Of a stretch of DNA of 64,000 nucleotides, positions 23,591 to 37,100 are shown piece by piece; position 1 is the first letter of the stretch, and every line of letters begins with the position of its first letter. A model generated the notes under the pieces. It was not told the origin of the DNA. It saw only the letters and a program-made list of their open reading frames with translations, and made no database searches. Source of the stretch: Sipunculus nudus (lineage: Eukaryota > Annelida > Sipuncula > Golfingiida > Sipunculidae); contig CM049315.1 of NCBI GenBank assembly GCA_026874595.1, positions 10,680,664 through 10,744,663 of the forward strand, in the 5' to 3' direction. The position numbers were made by a program, and so were the translations under genes.

Positions 23591-26500
23591 TGTTACAGGT
23601 ATCTGTTTTATTGTGCGCAGGAGTGTTACATGTGTCTGTTGACATTCTGATTCGTGTAACGCAGGCATGGTTCCTTGCTATGGGAACCTCACTTGTTGGG
23701 CGCTGCCTCGCGTGTGGGGTCTGAAGCGTAGACACACTGCGTTCTTTGTTCTAGGTGTTTGAGGTCTGTTCATGTGCGTGTGTATTGTTCTTTGGAATGT
23801 TCCATTTCCAGAATATCGGGTGAGAAGCTATAAATTAGGGGCTGTGTTAGAGCCGGCAGAAAGGAAAATACCAGCAAGCACTAAGAGTGTTACCTTCTCG
23901 TCAGTTTTGGGACCTTACCGATAACTGCAGTGGTGTCAGATATTTAAAGGACTTAATACCGATTTAATTCGGACTGTCTCCAGTTTGCCTTTGGATTATT
24001 ACTATTTACGTGGATTATTGGTTTTAAAGGACACTTGTTGAGCTGTGACAGTAATGGTATCCAGAATCAAAGCCTAGGATCCGGACACTCTGGTACTGTA
24101 CATTTTTACTGTTATACTGTGTATTGATTTTTTGTATTGTAATGTTAGGATTGTTCTAAGAATAAATCATAATTATTTGTTAACAAAAAAACCACTGAGT
24201 TCTTTATTCATTCCCCTAGACATTTCACGCTGCCTAGTGTTGCGGAATCTGATTTTTTTTGTCTCCGTAACGAAATTTATGCTGATCACGATTACGTGAT
24301 CTGTTGTTATTAGGTTCCGTAACAATATATAACTATACCTGAATATGTTCTTTTCAGGGCACTGAACACCATCTCCCACACAACATGAACCGACACCCAG
24401 CAGACGAGGAGGACTGTCACATTGGACCGGAAGTCATCATCAAACAGCCTCGTTTGTACAGACAAAAACATTGTCACCGCTGAAATATCAAAGGTCATAT
24501 TTCATAGTAGGGAATCAAAAAACAAATAAAATAATTATTAAGCCAAAAAGGGTAGGTGTCTCAATTATGAATCCTTGCATGATTTTGTTTTGTTATTTTT
24601 GATTTTCATTAGGAATTTTTTCACCGGTTTTGAGCTCAAGTCGCTCAGATATTTCTTTTTAAGAAATATACAATATAATATTGATAAGATTTCCTTTGTT
24701 ATGAAGTGTTTTAGCTTTTCAGCAGAATAAATCTATTTTAAAAATGTCCCTTAATTATATATAGTAAATCTCCCGCCGAAACTTATTTCTGAAAAAAAGT
24801 CTTTTGATTCCAACATTTTGTTGGTGTCAGGGACATTTCGGACCAAGTCGTTTAGGGTTTACAGATAAATTAAGCGTATAAAACAGCGCATGAGTAAATA
24901 CACCATTCTATACTAATGTTCAGTCTTGATCATATGCAGTTAGTCCTGGAATCAGACTACGAGAACTGCGTCTGATACGAAATAATGAGGCGGTGAAAAC
25001 AGCGCCACCTACTTCTTTCTAGCTGAACGTTAAACATTTCTTGAGGAATAACTGAATCTAAACATTACTAAAGGTCTATCGTCATGATGATAAAGACACA
25101 CGTTGAGCTATCACATGCATGCATGCAAATGCAGATTCTTGTATGTAAATATCATGGTTTCGCCTTTAATTAGCCCTACCCACCAGCGCTACCACCGTAG
25201 ATTCTGATACAGCGATGTAAACATGGAATTTCACGTATTCATATTTTACATTTTAACCGGAAGGAGTACGTCTGATAAAGTGAAAGAATTCAGTATATCA
25301 TGAAGGTAAATAAGTTCATCATACCTTTATTTTTATACAGACCTGTGGATCATATAACCGTGTGTCACCACCTACCTGCCAGTATGTGCATCACGTGACC
25401 CCAGATAAAGTGCATCCAGTACCAGGCTGGTCTATATTTAGAATCCTTCTCCGGTCTGATCAAACCGAAGACCATCTGTAAGACCAGCATACACCAGACC
25501 ACGATACCGCATACAGCGTGGACGACCGTACTCTGTAAAAACGCAGAAATACAAACACATAATCATCAGCAATTGTATTAATCATTTGACTCTTTTTTTT
25601 ACATTTATTTATTATGAGCCAAACTCTAATAATGACACTGATGTACTTCCGTATATAATCTCATTTTAATTGTGCTCTTATTTTATGTCATAGTTCATTG
25701 TCATGGTCCCGATAAGGTAATATAAAAAAATTATATATAATTGATAAAATGTCAAAGGAACACTCTCCTGTCAGGAGTGTGTGAATCGCTCGTATTCCGG
25801 AATTAATCAGAAGCAGGAAATGGACGGAGGACCAGTAATTGGCGTTTTGAAAACATGTTTTCAAACATCAGCATTTACTGACATCTGGTGGAGTAATTTG
25901 GAACTATTAAGAAATCTTTAAGACATAAATCTGGAATGTGATGCAGATGTGCACTCTTTTTTTTTTGTTTAACAAATGCTCAGACTGACGCATCACAGTG
26001 CACCGAGGGGTGTATACGGGATGTAAGATGGGGGAGGGGAGATCACCCTGGCCATGTGGCGGGAATACCAGTAGACGTTATACAGAGCACTCGCATGATG
26101 AAGTTAACGTTAAACGGTACAAGACGAAAACCCGGAGGTGGTTTTCGATGCTAATCATGTATTGTTCTATTTTCCATTTAACGTAAAAAAAATGACCCCC
26201 CTCCTTAATCCGCCCCCGTTACTGTACCTACCGGACTGATCTTTTTCAAATAGACGAAAATAATGATGTTCCCGACTGACGTAAGGACGGCAACGACTAT
26301 GGAGCAAGCACGGTGCAGCTACGGAAAGATCATAAATATTTTTTAAAAATAATTCATTATAATATATATTATAAATTAACAACATTTTATCTATAATCTC
26401 CCTGTCCTTAATATTCATGATAATAAAAGATAAAGATCAGTGAAAGAATCAAGTACAGTTGAATGTATCCATAATTTCTGTTCAGTGGTAAATATGTCTG

Positions 26501-26769
26501 TAATGTCCCGACAAATTGTCACGACAAAGTAAAATTCAGCATATCTTAATTGTCATAATTAAAAGTAATATATCTGGGTAATTAAGCGATGTTACTTGAC
26601 TATCGCTTCATGTAACCTGGCGATAACATGATTAACATAATATTTAGACAACGCACCTGAAACCAAGCGCCCACGCCCAATAGGTTCCTTTTCCATGACT
26701 CCTTGAAGTTTGCAGAGATAATTTTAGTAAATCCCGCCAGGAGGAGCCACGAGGTGATCATCATAAACG
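20448..26769 (-). CDS. Copy B exons 10-14, cytochrome b561 core and tail
   Basis: Exons of 113, 87, 157, 141 and 161 nt encode the membrane electron-transfer core. Candidate heme-ligand histidines are 420 (LHR), 452 (VVHAVCG), 488 or 493 (MHFIWGH) and 531 (SVHVVWE), in the order expected for the DOMON-linked b561 family. A conserved motif, TMFLSVQTRLFDDDF, follows the third histidine region. The last exon has a polar linker rich in E and K and a final hydrophobic segment, CFVLYVISMVVFYAIGIYF, before the stop. Confidence 0.9.
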
Positions 26770-29700
26770 CTACGCAAGACAAATAGTATATTGCATTAAT
26801 CACAGGTAACTGATGAAAATAGATCCATACATGAGATATACCGAGCGCGCGCGCGAGACATGCATACATGCATACTTAGATTTAAACATATTTGACTTAT
26901 GACATAAATTTTCTCTGAGATTATGCTAAACATACCTAAAAATCAAACAAAAGGTCTTTTCAAAGGCCTCCTGGCATAACGGCTAGAGCGAACCTGAGCT
27001 GGCAAAACCATTCACTACTCATCTCTATTTGTAAACAAATATGACCACGTGACCTATAGCAGTACAGCACCTGGTGTCGAGTATAGACACTAGAAGTGAT
27101 TGATGATGGTAGCGACCTCTATCGGGGTAAATAAAGCGTGCTGAATTCACTTAAATATTAAGGTGGATTGAAATCATGAAGCATTCGATAAATCACCTTA
27201 CCGTGCACTCTGAGCTCCGTGTACATCATCTGTCCATATGTAATGCTCTTTGACTGAAAGTCCACTTTCCCTTCACTTACAAGCGGAAGCACTTTATGCG
27301 CATGCGCAGATGGTGTACCTGTTTATTGAAATAAAAAAAAAATTATGGTGTATCACATATCTAACGGTACACTGCATGCTGAAAAAATAAAGAGAAATAA
27401 TAATAACCCTGTCCAAATTTGCCTAAATGGTCAATAATTATTATGCAGATGTACGAAATGGAGAAGACATTTTCATCTTTCATTTAGAAATGATTAAACT
27501 GTGAATGAAATAGTAAATTTTGATGTAACGGGTGAAAATAGAAACCAGGCCCGATTGTGGGTTTGAACCCGTAACCTGTGACTCACAAGTCAGACGTTCT
27601 ACCGCTTCGCCAATAAAACAAGCTTCACTAGCCAGGCCAGTAGGAACGCTTTTCTGTGTCCTGTTACATATACATTTGTAAAAGTACAAAACAATTCAAT
27701 AACATAATAAGAATAATAATGATAATAAATATAGAAAAATAAGTAAAGAACATTTTCTCTATACGGAAATGGCAAAATGCAAATTATAAAACCGACTTAT
27801 GTTTGATAGAGCACAGGACTCAAAGCCGGAAGGTCGCAAGTTCCTATCTCATAAGAGGAGCGGCGAGAATGTACCCGGGCCCCACAGCCGTGTATCACTC
27901 ACATACGAGTGTATCATTGAGGGGCTCCTCGGTGTTATGGCCAGGCAATGGGGTGATCACACCCCAGGACCCGCTGGTGCGGTAGACACCAGGATACAAA
28001 ATAACATGATAAGGAGCGGGTGTTATCGCCTTCTCATGCAGTCCACAACGGAACTTTGTAGATTTACATATTCAGATTAAGAATTCGATAAGAAAGAATA
28101 AAAACTACTGGCGTTTACCGGCACTAGAGAAAATATGGAAAATAAGATGACAGCCATAATACTTCATTCTTGTTCATGAAGAATAAGCACTGGCGCAGCC
28201 ACTTACCTAAATACATATCCCCAACTGCAACTTGGAGATAGTAGTCATTATTCAGGTCAAAGGCCAAGTCTTTCGTCGGAGCGTTACTTCCGTCCGTTGA
28301 AAGGATCGTTTTGATTGGTCGCCTGAACCGACACATGACTTTTCCGCCTCGTTTGGTGAGCTGCATGTTTGTTGTCCCGACCTTAATTGCGAACCAGTGC
28401 GGAACATATAAGTCAGACAAGCTTTTGCTTCAAAATTGCTAAATATTTAAATGTTAACAGCACTTGTAATAAATATATGTAGGCCTATTGCTAGTGGAAT
28501 TATTTGTTAAAATATAAAAAAAACATGGAGCCGTCCTAAATGCAATAAGAATTTAATTGACAATTAAACCACTATAAACGTTTTTGCTTACGTTGGAGTT
28601 ATGTTTGTACCTGTGATTTTTTTAAAATTCCAGATAAATACATAAGCCTGGATACCAATAAATCGTGACTTACAATTCTGTGGACATGGTTGTAGTAAGC
28701 AGGGTTAAATCCATGCTGAATTCCAAAGAAATTTTTTGCGACCCCACACATGTATGTCTCATCTTCTCCCTGCGGAAAATCAAGAGTGAAAATGACCAAA
28801 GAGAGAAAACGGTCAATGTGAGAAAAATAATCAAATAATCAAGATAAGAATGTATGCATACAGAAAAATATGTTTAGCATGATAAAATTGGCCAAATTAT
28901 ATAGTGAGAAAATGTACGACGTGATAACAATCTACTTTCAGCACGTGATCAGATTTCTGTCATGTAAAAACTTAAAAAAAGTATTTTTTTATAACCAGTT
29001 TGTTAAAGAAAACAACTGAGCAACCCTTAAATAATCTTTTTATCCATTGTGTTAGAGACCATAAATATGGACATTTTTCTCTCTCGCATCCTAAAATTAA
29101 ACTCCTAATTTTTATATTTATACATACACACACATACATGCATGAAGCTGAACTGATCATGCGTGCCGTACGCTCCACTTGCGTGACGTCAAGCCTCACT
29201 CAGTCACTAAGAATTAATTGTTACATAAATTATCCGACAGTCGTCAGCCGGTACATCTTGTATATATTCATTTTTAGTCATGAATAAATACTTTAAAACA
29301 CTTATTTTGTATTTAAACTACAAACCTTACACATTTGTAAGTAGAGCCGCTCTGTAAAAGGTGAAACCTTTTGTTATGATGTCTTATTCATGTTTTGGAA
29401 ATTGACCAAGGTTTTGAGCACATTCTGAAAACAATAAATCTAATTAAAATGCATTTATCATAGAAGTATTAGAATTCTTTAGACGACCGTTATAACTTGA
29501 TTATATTTACCATCTTGGGATCATGTGAGAAGCCAATCGACACGTAAGCCGGGGTGCTGGCCAAAATCTCAAAATCTACTACAGTGCCGCCCTCTACCGT
29601 CTGGTACGTCACTACAGTTTTGCAGGACGTCCCGGTGCATGCCCGTGGCCAAATGAGGCAACCTTTCGTTTTACCACATGTGGTGATATCAATCGGCGGG

Positions 29701-31070
29701 TCAAAAAATGGAGATACCTATATTAGGAAACAGAATACATATGCTGATATAGGTATTCAAGCCTTAGTATCAAATATGATAATATACTACTATAGACCTA
29801 CATAGTTTCAAGCAAGTACTACTGCAAGAATACCTGAACCATATTAAAACACCTGTTAAGACCCCTTGTTTCTGAGGCACCGCACGCGTCAATTTTGAAC
29901 CAATTTTGATTTTCAGTAGAAAGTTACCAATTTTGAGCTCCAGCCGCTCGGACATTTCTTTAAAAAAATAAAATAATAAATTTCGATAAATTAATAATTT
30001 CCTTTTATTTTGATGTGCATTTACCTGTTTAGCAAAACAATTCACTTACTCTCATGTAGTCCATTGATCATATAAAAGTGATATATATCTAAAAGGTAAA
30101 CAAAACACCCACACTGATTTCTTGAAAAAAATGCGTGGGAAGTCAAACTTTTCTTGTCATCTTTAGAACAATACCATAAATACGTCAATGCATACCTTGT
30201 GCATTTGTTTAGTGTCCTACCTGTGACGTAAATGCTTGGTCCATTGAAGGACTGACAGCTTTAATTAGGCCGGAGGAAATTATCCAAAACTCCTCAAAAC
30301 TCATCACAACGCCAGCACTACAAAAGACGAGCGTGAGAAAATCAATAAATAATTTATGCAAATACACATATATAAATTTGTCCTCGTAAATGAAAAATAT
30401 TAACATGCACACTTCAGAACAAAATGAACTAAAGGCTCTAATTTAAAATCTGATACGACCAAAATAATCCTATCTCCAGATGGGGATTCCTAAAACAAAA
30501 GTAGCTGTTTAATTATAATTATCTATATAAATAAGCCTGAAATTTACCCTTAAAAAGAGATTGATTAAGTGAAGGGTCATTGCCCTGGATCATCTTGAAA
30601 CTTAATAACCAGTCAATTTAAGTAAAACAACATTTGGAAATGAAGAAAATAGTAAATTTATCATTTAACAACAAGATTCAGGCGCTAAAATGTCATCACG
30701 TGCCGGTGCTTCTCTTATCTCGAGGAATCTTTATATATTATCTGTATACTCAATTTTCTGCATGTTCTACATTATCAACATGATCTATATTTTCTAAATG
30801 TTCTATACTCTCTACACGTTTTCAACATGATCTATATTTTTAACATTTTTCTTGATGTTGATTTTTCCAATAATTTTATAATTTTAAAACAAAAGTCCTA
30901 AATGCTTTATTTACTCACGTGAATTGAATGTCTCCGACAGATATAGCAGGTGCTTTCCATTTAAACATCACAGTTGATCTTGATATCTTTTTGCTGTGGG
31001 TCACGCAGTTCTGTGGCCAGAAACAAGAAGAAAACACATGTGTACTCAAAGAAGGTGTGACCCAGCGAGC

Positions 31071-31126
<56 letters not shown>

Positions 31127-31131
31127 TGAGC

Positions 31132-31164
<33 letters not shown>

Positions 31165-34100
31165 GCAGACGGACAGACTGACAGACTGACAGACAGACAA
31201 AGAGAGACAGAGAGATTTGTATTCAGAGTTACCAAGCAGATAAAGTAAAACAACATAGAGTGATAAAGCAGACGGATGGGAAAGGTGGATGGGATTGCTA
31301 TATTTAGACTGCAGTACCACTGAAAAGACCCATTAAGTTGTTAATTAAGGCAGAACGTCAAACCAGGCCTCTCACACTCACCGACTGGTTTGTTGATGAA
31401 TACCATCGCTGTAACTGTGAGTCTTCAGGCACAGTTATAAACGATCCGACGATGTCCTCTGTATCCCCAATCACCCGGCTCGCTCTCACCTGAAATCCTG
31501 TAAACGCCTTGCCTCCAGGGGAAGATAAGGTTACTGTAACGCAAAAACATAAGCAGTAATTAAAAACTAGAATGTGTATTCGGAACCTGCAAAGCCCATC
31601 CGAAATGAGACTTTCTTTTATGTACACCGTGTAATGCTTCAGTAACACGTGTTCTCCTGGCGAACGTCAAAGCAGGCAATGGCTCTAATTTCTGTCAATG
31701 GGCGCCTTGAACCTGGGCACAAAGGAATCCCTCTCTGTCCCAATGGAAAAAAGCCCATGCATGAAAAAAAATATGATGGGGATCAAGATTAACGCTATAA
31801 TTTAACTGATTCTGCCTTAGGTTCTACCCTGACCATCCTTGAAACTTTCTTGAGAGTCTGTTCATTATTTTTGCCTCCCTAGGAGGTAAAAAAGGTTTTA
31901 TCACGACTGTTTAAACTGCTTCCAACTAGTTTCAAGTTCTTCATGTTCATGATGGCTGTATTAGATCTGGGGTGAGAAAAGAGGTACTTGGTTTCATTCT
32001 GGTAATTTGGATATTTATAGTTATATGTTACAAATGGAAATTTCCATCGGCAATAATTTACTTCTAACAACTCTGTTGTTATTAAACTAGTATAATACAG
32101 ACAAGCTGTTAAATTATTATTGTGAATCTAAATATTTATTTTTCTGAAAACAGACCTGTAATCACCTCGCCAGGCCTGTAGGAGGACTTGTCGGTGCTGA
32201 CGTCATAAGGTGAGGGAGTCTGGGTAGGCTCGAGGTCATTGTGATGAGGCACGTTGTTACTGCACGAGCCGTATGGTGCTCCATTCTCAAAACCATGCAC
32301 TGCAACAATATAAAATAAGGACCTTAAGGTAAGGAGCAGTTTTTGAAATAAGGTTTTATTCACCACTACAGTGTTCATGGCAGCCAACCATAATCCTGTC
32401 ATGTCAACAAAAGTAACGTTTTGTCGTACACATAACTATGCAACACAGCTACCACACAAACACACACACACACACCCTCACACACACCCTCACACCAGTT
32501 GATTGTGTAAATACTGTTCTGATAACTAACCCTTATGTTTCGCTCTTGTCGAATACTCCTATATTGAAATAATATCTAAATTTAAAATGATACGTGCCTG
32601 ACTTTAAATAAAAATAAATTTTAAAGCGATAGCGTTAGTTCACGCATGGGGTCTCCGGAAACTAACGAGCCGTTCCGAAGTCACACCGAACGGGGTATTC
32701 TCGCGCTGTATCAATTGGCGCCGGCCTTTTCACCGGCATTTCTCTGTGCCTTTGACCAGTGAGTTGTATTGCAGGATATTCCATATACTCGTAATAGATA
32801 CACCTCCTACACTATAAGTTGACTGCCCCATTAATGCCAATATTATTAATCATAGCCAGTGGGTCAGGGAGGGGGCTTCATCACTTACAAGTCCCTTAGT
32901 GAGCAGCTAGGGTCTCCGAGTATAAGGAGATAGAGGTAGTAAATCATCGGCTAAGTTGAGTAGCCCGCAACCCTCTATCGTAAGTAAAGCTTACACCCCA
33001 TCAATTGACTGGCTGTATACTGTTTTGACATATAATTAATAATCATTCTAAATTTAAACAGACATTTCGGACATTTGGTATGTAAAACTTCAATTTCTAT
33101 GTTTTATATTATCTGTTGGACAGAACCTCCATTATGACCCCCGTCAGCAACAATCGACACGCCCACACTCGGAGTTGTGACTATTTGTGTTAACTCCTTG
33201 GATTAAAGCCGCCTCCCAGAGATGAGCACTTCACTAAGGAAACTGGATCTAAATTCACACAGCAGTCCATATGCACTAACTGATCTTATAGAAAAAAATA
33301 ATGAATTAATTGGCACTTCGATTAGAAAACTGGATCAAAATTCACACAGCATCCCGTATGCACTCACTAACCTTATTGGAAAAATAATGAATTAATGAGC
33401 ACTTCACTAAGGAAACTGGATCTAATTTCACACAGCAGTCCATATGCACTCACTGATCTTATAGAAAATAATAATGAATTAATTGGCACTTCGATTAGAA
33501 AACTGGATCAAAATTCACACAGCATCCCGTATGCACTCACTGACCTTATTGGAAAAATAATGAATTAATGAGCACCTCACGTAGGAAACTGGATCTAAAT
33601 TCACACAGCAGTCCATATGCACTCACTGATCTAATAGAAAAAAAATAATGAATTACTTAGCGCTTCAATTAGAAAACTGGATCAAAATTCACACAGCATC
33701 CCGTATGAACTCATTGACCTTATTGAAAATATAATGAATTAATAAACACTTCACCTAGGAAAGTGGATCAAAATTCACACAGCTGTCCATATGCACTCAC
33801 TGATCTTATAGAAAAAAAATAATGAATTAAAAAAATTGGCACTTTGATTAGAAAACTGGATCTAAATTCACACAGCAGTCTATATGCACTCGGTGATCTT
33901 ATATAAAAAAATAATGAATTAATTGGCACTTCGATTAGGAAACTGGATTTAAATTTACACAGCAGTCCATATGCACTCACTGATCTAATAGAAAAAAAAT
34001 AATGAATTACTTAGCGCTTCAATTAGAAAACTTGATCAAAATTCACACAGCATCCCGTATGAACTCATTGACCTTATTGAAAATATAATGAATTAATGAA

Positions 34101-37100
34101 CACTTCACCTAGGAAAGTGGATCGAAATTCACACAGCTGTCCATATGCACTCACTGATCTTATAGAAAAAAAATAATGAATTAAAAAAATTGGCACTTTG
34201 ATTAGAAAACTGGATCTAAATTCACACAGCAGTCTATATGCACTCGGTGATCTTATATAAAAAAATAATGAATTAACGAGCACTTCACTTAGGAATATCT
34301 GGATCTAAATTCACACAGCAGTCCGTATGGATTCATTGACCTTACTGAAAAAATAATGATTTAATGAGCACTTCACTTAGGAATATCTGGATCTAAATTC
34401 ACACAGCAGTCCGTATGGATTCATTGACCTTACTGAAAAAATAATGAATTAATGAGCACTTCACTTAGGAAACTGGATCTAAATTCACACAGCAGTCCGT
34501 ATGGATTCATTGACCTTACTGAAAAAATAATGAATTAATGAGCACTTCACTTAGGAAACTGGATCTAAATTCACACAGCAGTCCGTATGGATTCATTGAC
34601 CTTACTGAAAAAAAATAATGAATTAATGAGCATTTCACTTAGGAATATCTGGTTCTAAATTCACACAGCAGTCCGTATGGAATTTATTGACCTTACTGAA
34701 AAAAATAATGAATTAACGAGCACTTCACTTAGGAATATCTGGATCTAAATTCACACAGCAGTCCGTATGGATTCACTGACCTAACTGAAAAAATAATGAA
34801 TTAATGAGCACTTCACTTAGGAAACTGGATCTAAATTCACACAACAGTCCGTATGGATTCATTGACCTTACTGAAAAAATAATGAATTAATGAGCACTTC
34901 ACTTAGGAATATCTGGATCTAAATTCACACAGCAGTCCGCATGCACTCACTGATCTATTTGAAAAAGTAATAAAATAATTGGCACTTCACTCAGGAAACT
35001 GGATCTAAATTCACACGCAGTATATGCACTCACTGATCATATTGACAAAAAAAAATAATGAAGTATGGGCACTTCATTTAGAAACCTGGATGAAAATTCA
35101 TACAGCACTCACTGATCTAACTTTTTTCTTTATTTAGGAGAGGTAACCACCTCCAATTTTTAATTCTAACCTATATATGTACATCTGCAGGGCAGTATCA
35201 CACGCTTCCTCTCATTTGATATCCTGGCATCAACCAGGCCCAGTGACTACTGCACCTGCGGGTCTTGGGTGCCCCAATCGCCCCTATTGCTGGGTCGTAC
35301 CACCGAGGAACCCCTGAAAAGCGTACGCGTTTGTGAGCTCTCGCCTGGGTGGGCGCCGAACGTGAAAAATCTCACCGCCTCGGCTGAGATTCGAACTCAC
35401 TATCTCCCGGCTTTGAGTCCTGTGCTCTACCCCTGAGCCACAGAAGATCACATATCTTATTGAAAAATAATGAACCTCACAGGTATGCACTCACCGATCT
35501 TATTGAAAAAAAGATGAGCACTTCACTTAGAAAACTGATTTATTTCATCAACATGGGTAAGCGACATGAAGACATACGTGCTTTATTGTGTGTAATATAT
35601 ATCTCTACATATGACTTATAGCACCACCGACAGTCACAATGCACGGAGCATAAGCCGAGGTGTTATTTACTCATAACAAAACATTACACTTCGGGGTGTA
35701 TTTCGAAACTTCTCATTGCATAAACATTATAATATATGTTTCTAAATAATGTTAATAATGAGTGATAAAAGATACTAGATTAACGGAAATTAAATCAAAT
35801 AAAATAAGTGTTAATTTGGAAAAATAAACTCTTAATAGTCAATGCCGCTATATCATATTGTCGCTCCATGTTCAGTTCAAAGCTATTTTTTAGTTTAAAT
35901 GTAACAGGTCACAATGTTTGTCAGCTGAGCCCCATTTCCCATTCGGTCCCTTGTTATAAGTTGGTCTAACATTCCTCTACCCAAAGAGGCAGGTGAACGT
36001 CGATACATGAAGACTAAATTTTAAATACGCTTACTAAATTAGCTTACTGAACCTGTCTTCTGAAACAGTAGTTAGCGTGTCTACCTGCAAAGCCAGTCCA
36101 CCGATAATTATCGGTTGGAATCTAATAATGGCAAGGGTCGGTCAATCCCAGGGACTTTTACCCAGATTCTTAAAATAAATGGTTACATTATCGGATAGAC
36201 TTGATTACTAGTATCGGGCTTGCCCCAGTCTAATTGAGACTTGGGTGGCTATGTCTCTAGGGGACCGGAGATGATTCTTGCAATGTGAAAAATCTGATAG
36301 AAAGGCGATGGGTGTCTGTATAAGACCTTCGTAGGTGAGCGTAGTTGAGAAATATTAAAACTAGGGATCCATGGGTCTCGACGCTCAGCAGAGTTTGTCT
36401 TTAAGGATAGGCTTATGATCTATTTCAAAATATGGGTCCTGTGATCAGTTTGAAGCCAACATGCTACTTAAACTGGAGTTTTCCTCCATAAACTAATTTG
36501 TGAATGGATGTGCCCTGTGACCATGACCTTTGACCTAGTGACCCAAAATCAAAAGGGACCTTCCCCTATTGGCTGGTGCGCCACGTGGAAGACGGAAGGT
36601 TTGGGACGAAAAATTTGGCTTAAAATGCATCCACAATCTTTTTGAAGAAATGGGTCCTTGGCCTTTGACCTTATGACCCAAATTTAAAAGGGTTCTTACA
36701 TTATTGGTGGGTCATAAATAAGTTTGAAACCAATATGCCAATCCAAACTGGAGTTACAAACTAGAAGCACAAATATGCGGACAGATGGCCCCTGTGACCT
36801 TGATCTTTGACCCTGTGATCCCAAAATCAATCGGGTTCTTCCCCTAATGGCAGGTCAGCTATATGTGCAAGATGGAAGGTTTGAGAAGAAATGTTTGGCT
36901 TAAAATGCATCCATAATCTTTCTAAATATGTTGGTCCTGTGACCTTGACCTTTGACCTCATGACCCCAAAATCATTAGTTCTTGCGTCAGAGATGGGCCA
37001 TATTATTCAAGTTTGAAATCCATAGGACAATCTTAATTGGAGTTAGCATCAGGAAACAAAACTGACGGACATACCGGCACAGGAAGACGAACATACGAAC

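Noticed and set aside
23479-23735. Open frames of alternating I and Y
   Set aside because: They are translations of an (AT)n tract; the same holds for frames at 6811-7080, 13901-14086 and 59160-59387.
30915-31320. Open frames of 106-119 codons rich in RE or SL
   Set aside because: They are produced by the (AG)n microsatellite next to exon 4 of copy B.
33220-35120. CRISPR-like regular repeats
   Set aside because: Units are contiguous with no unique spacers, and the genome is eukaryotic; it is a satellite.
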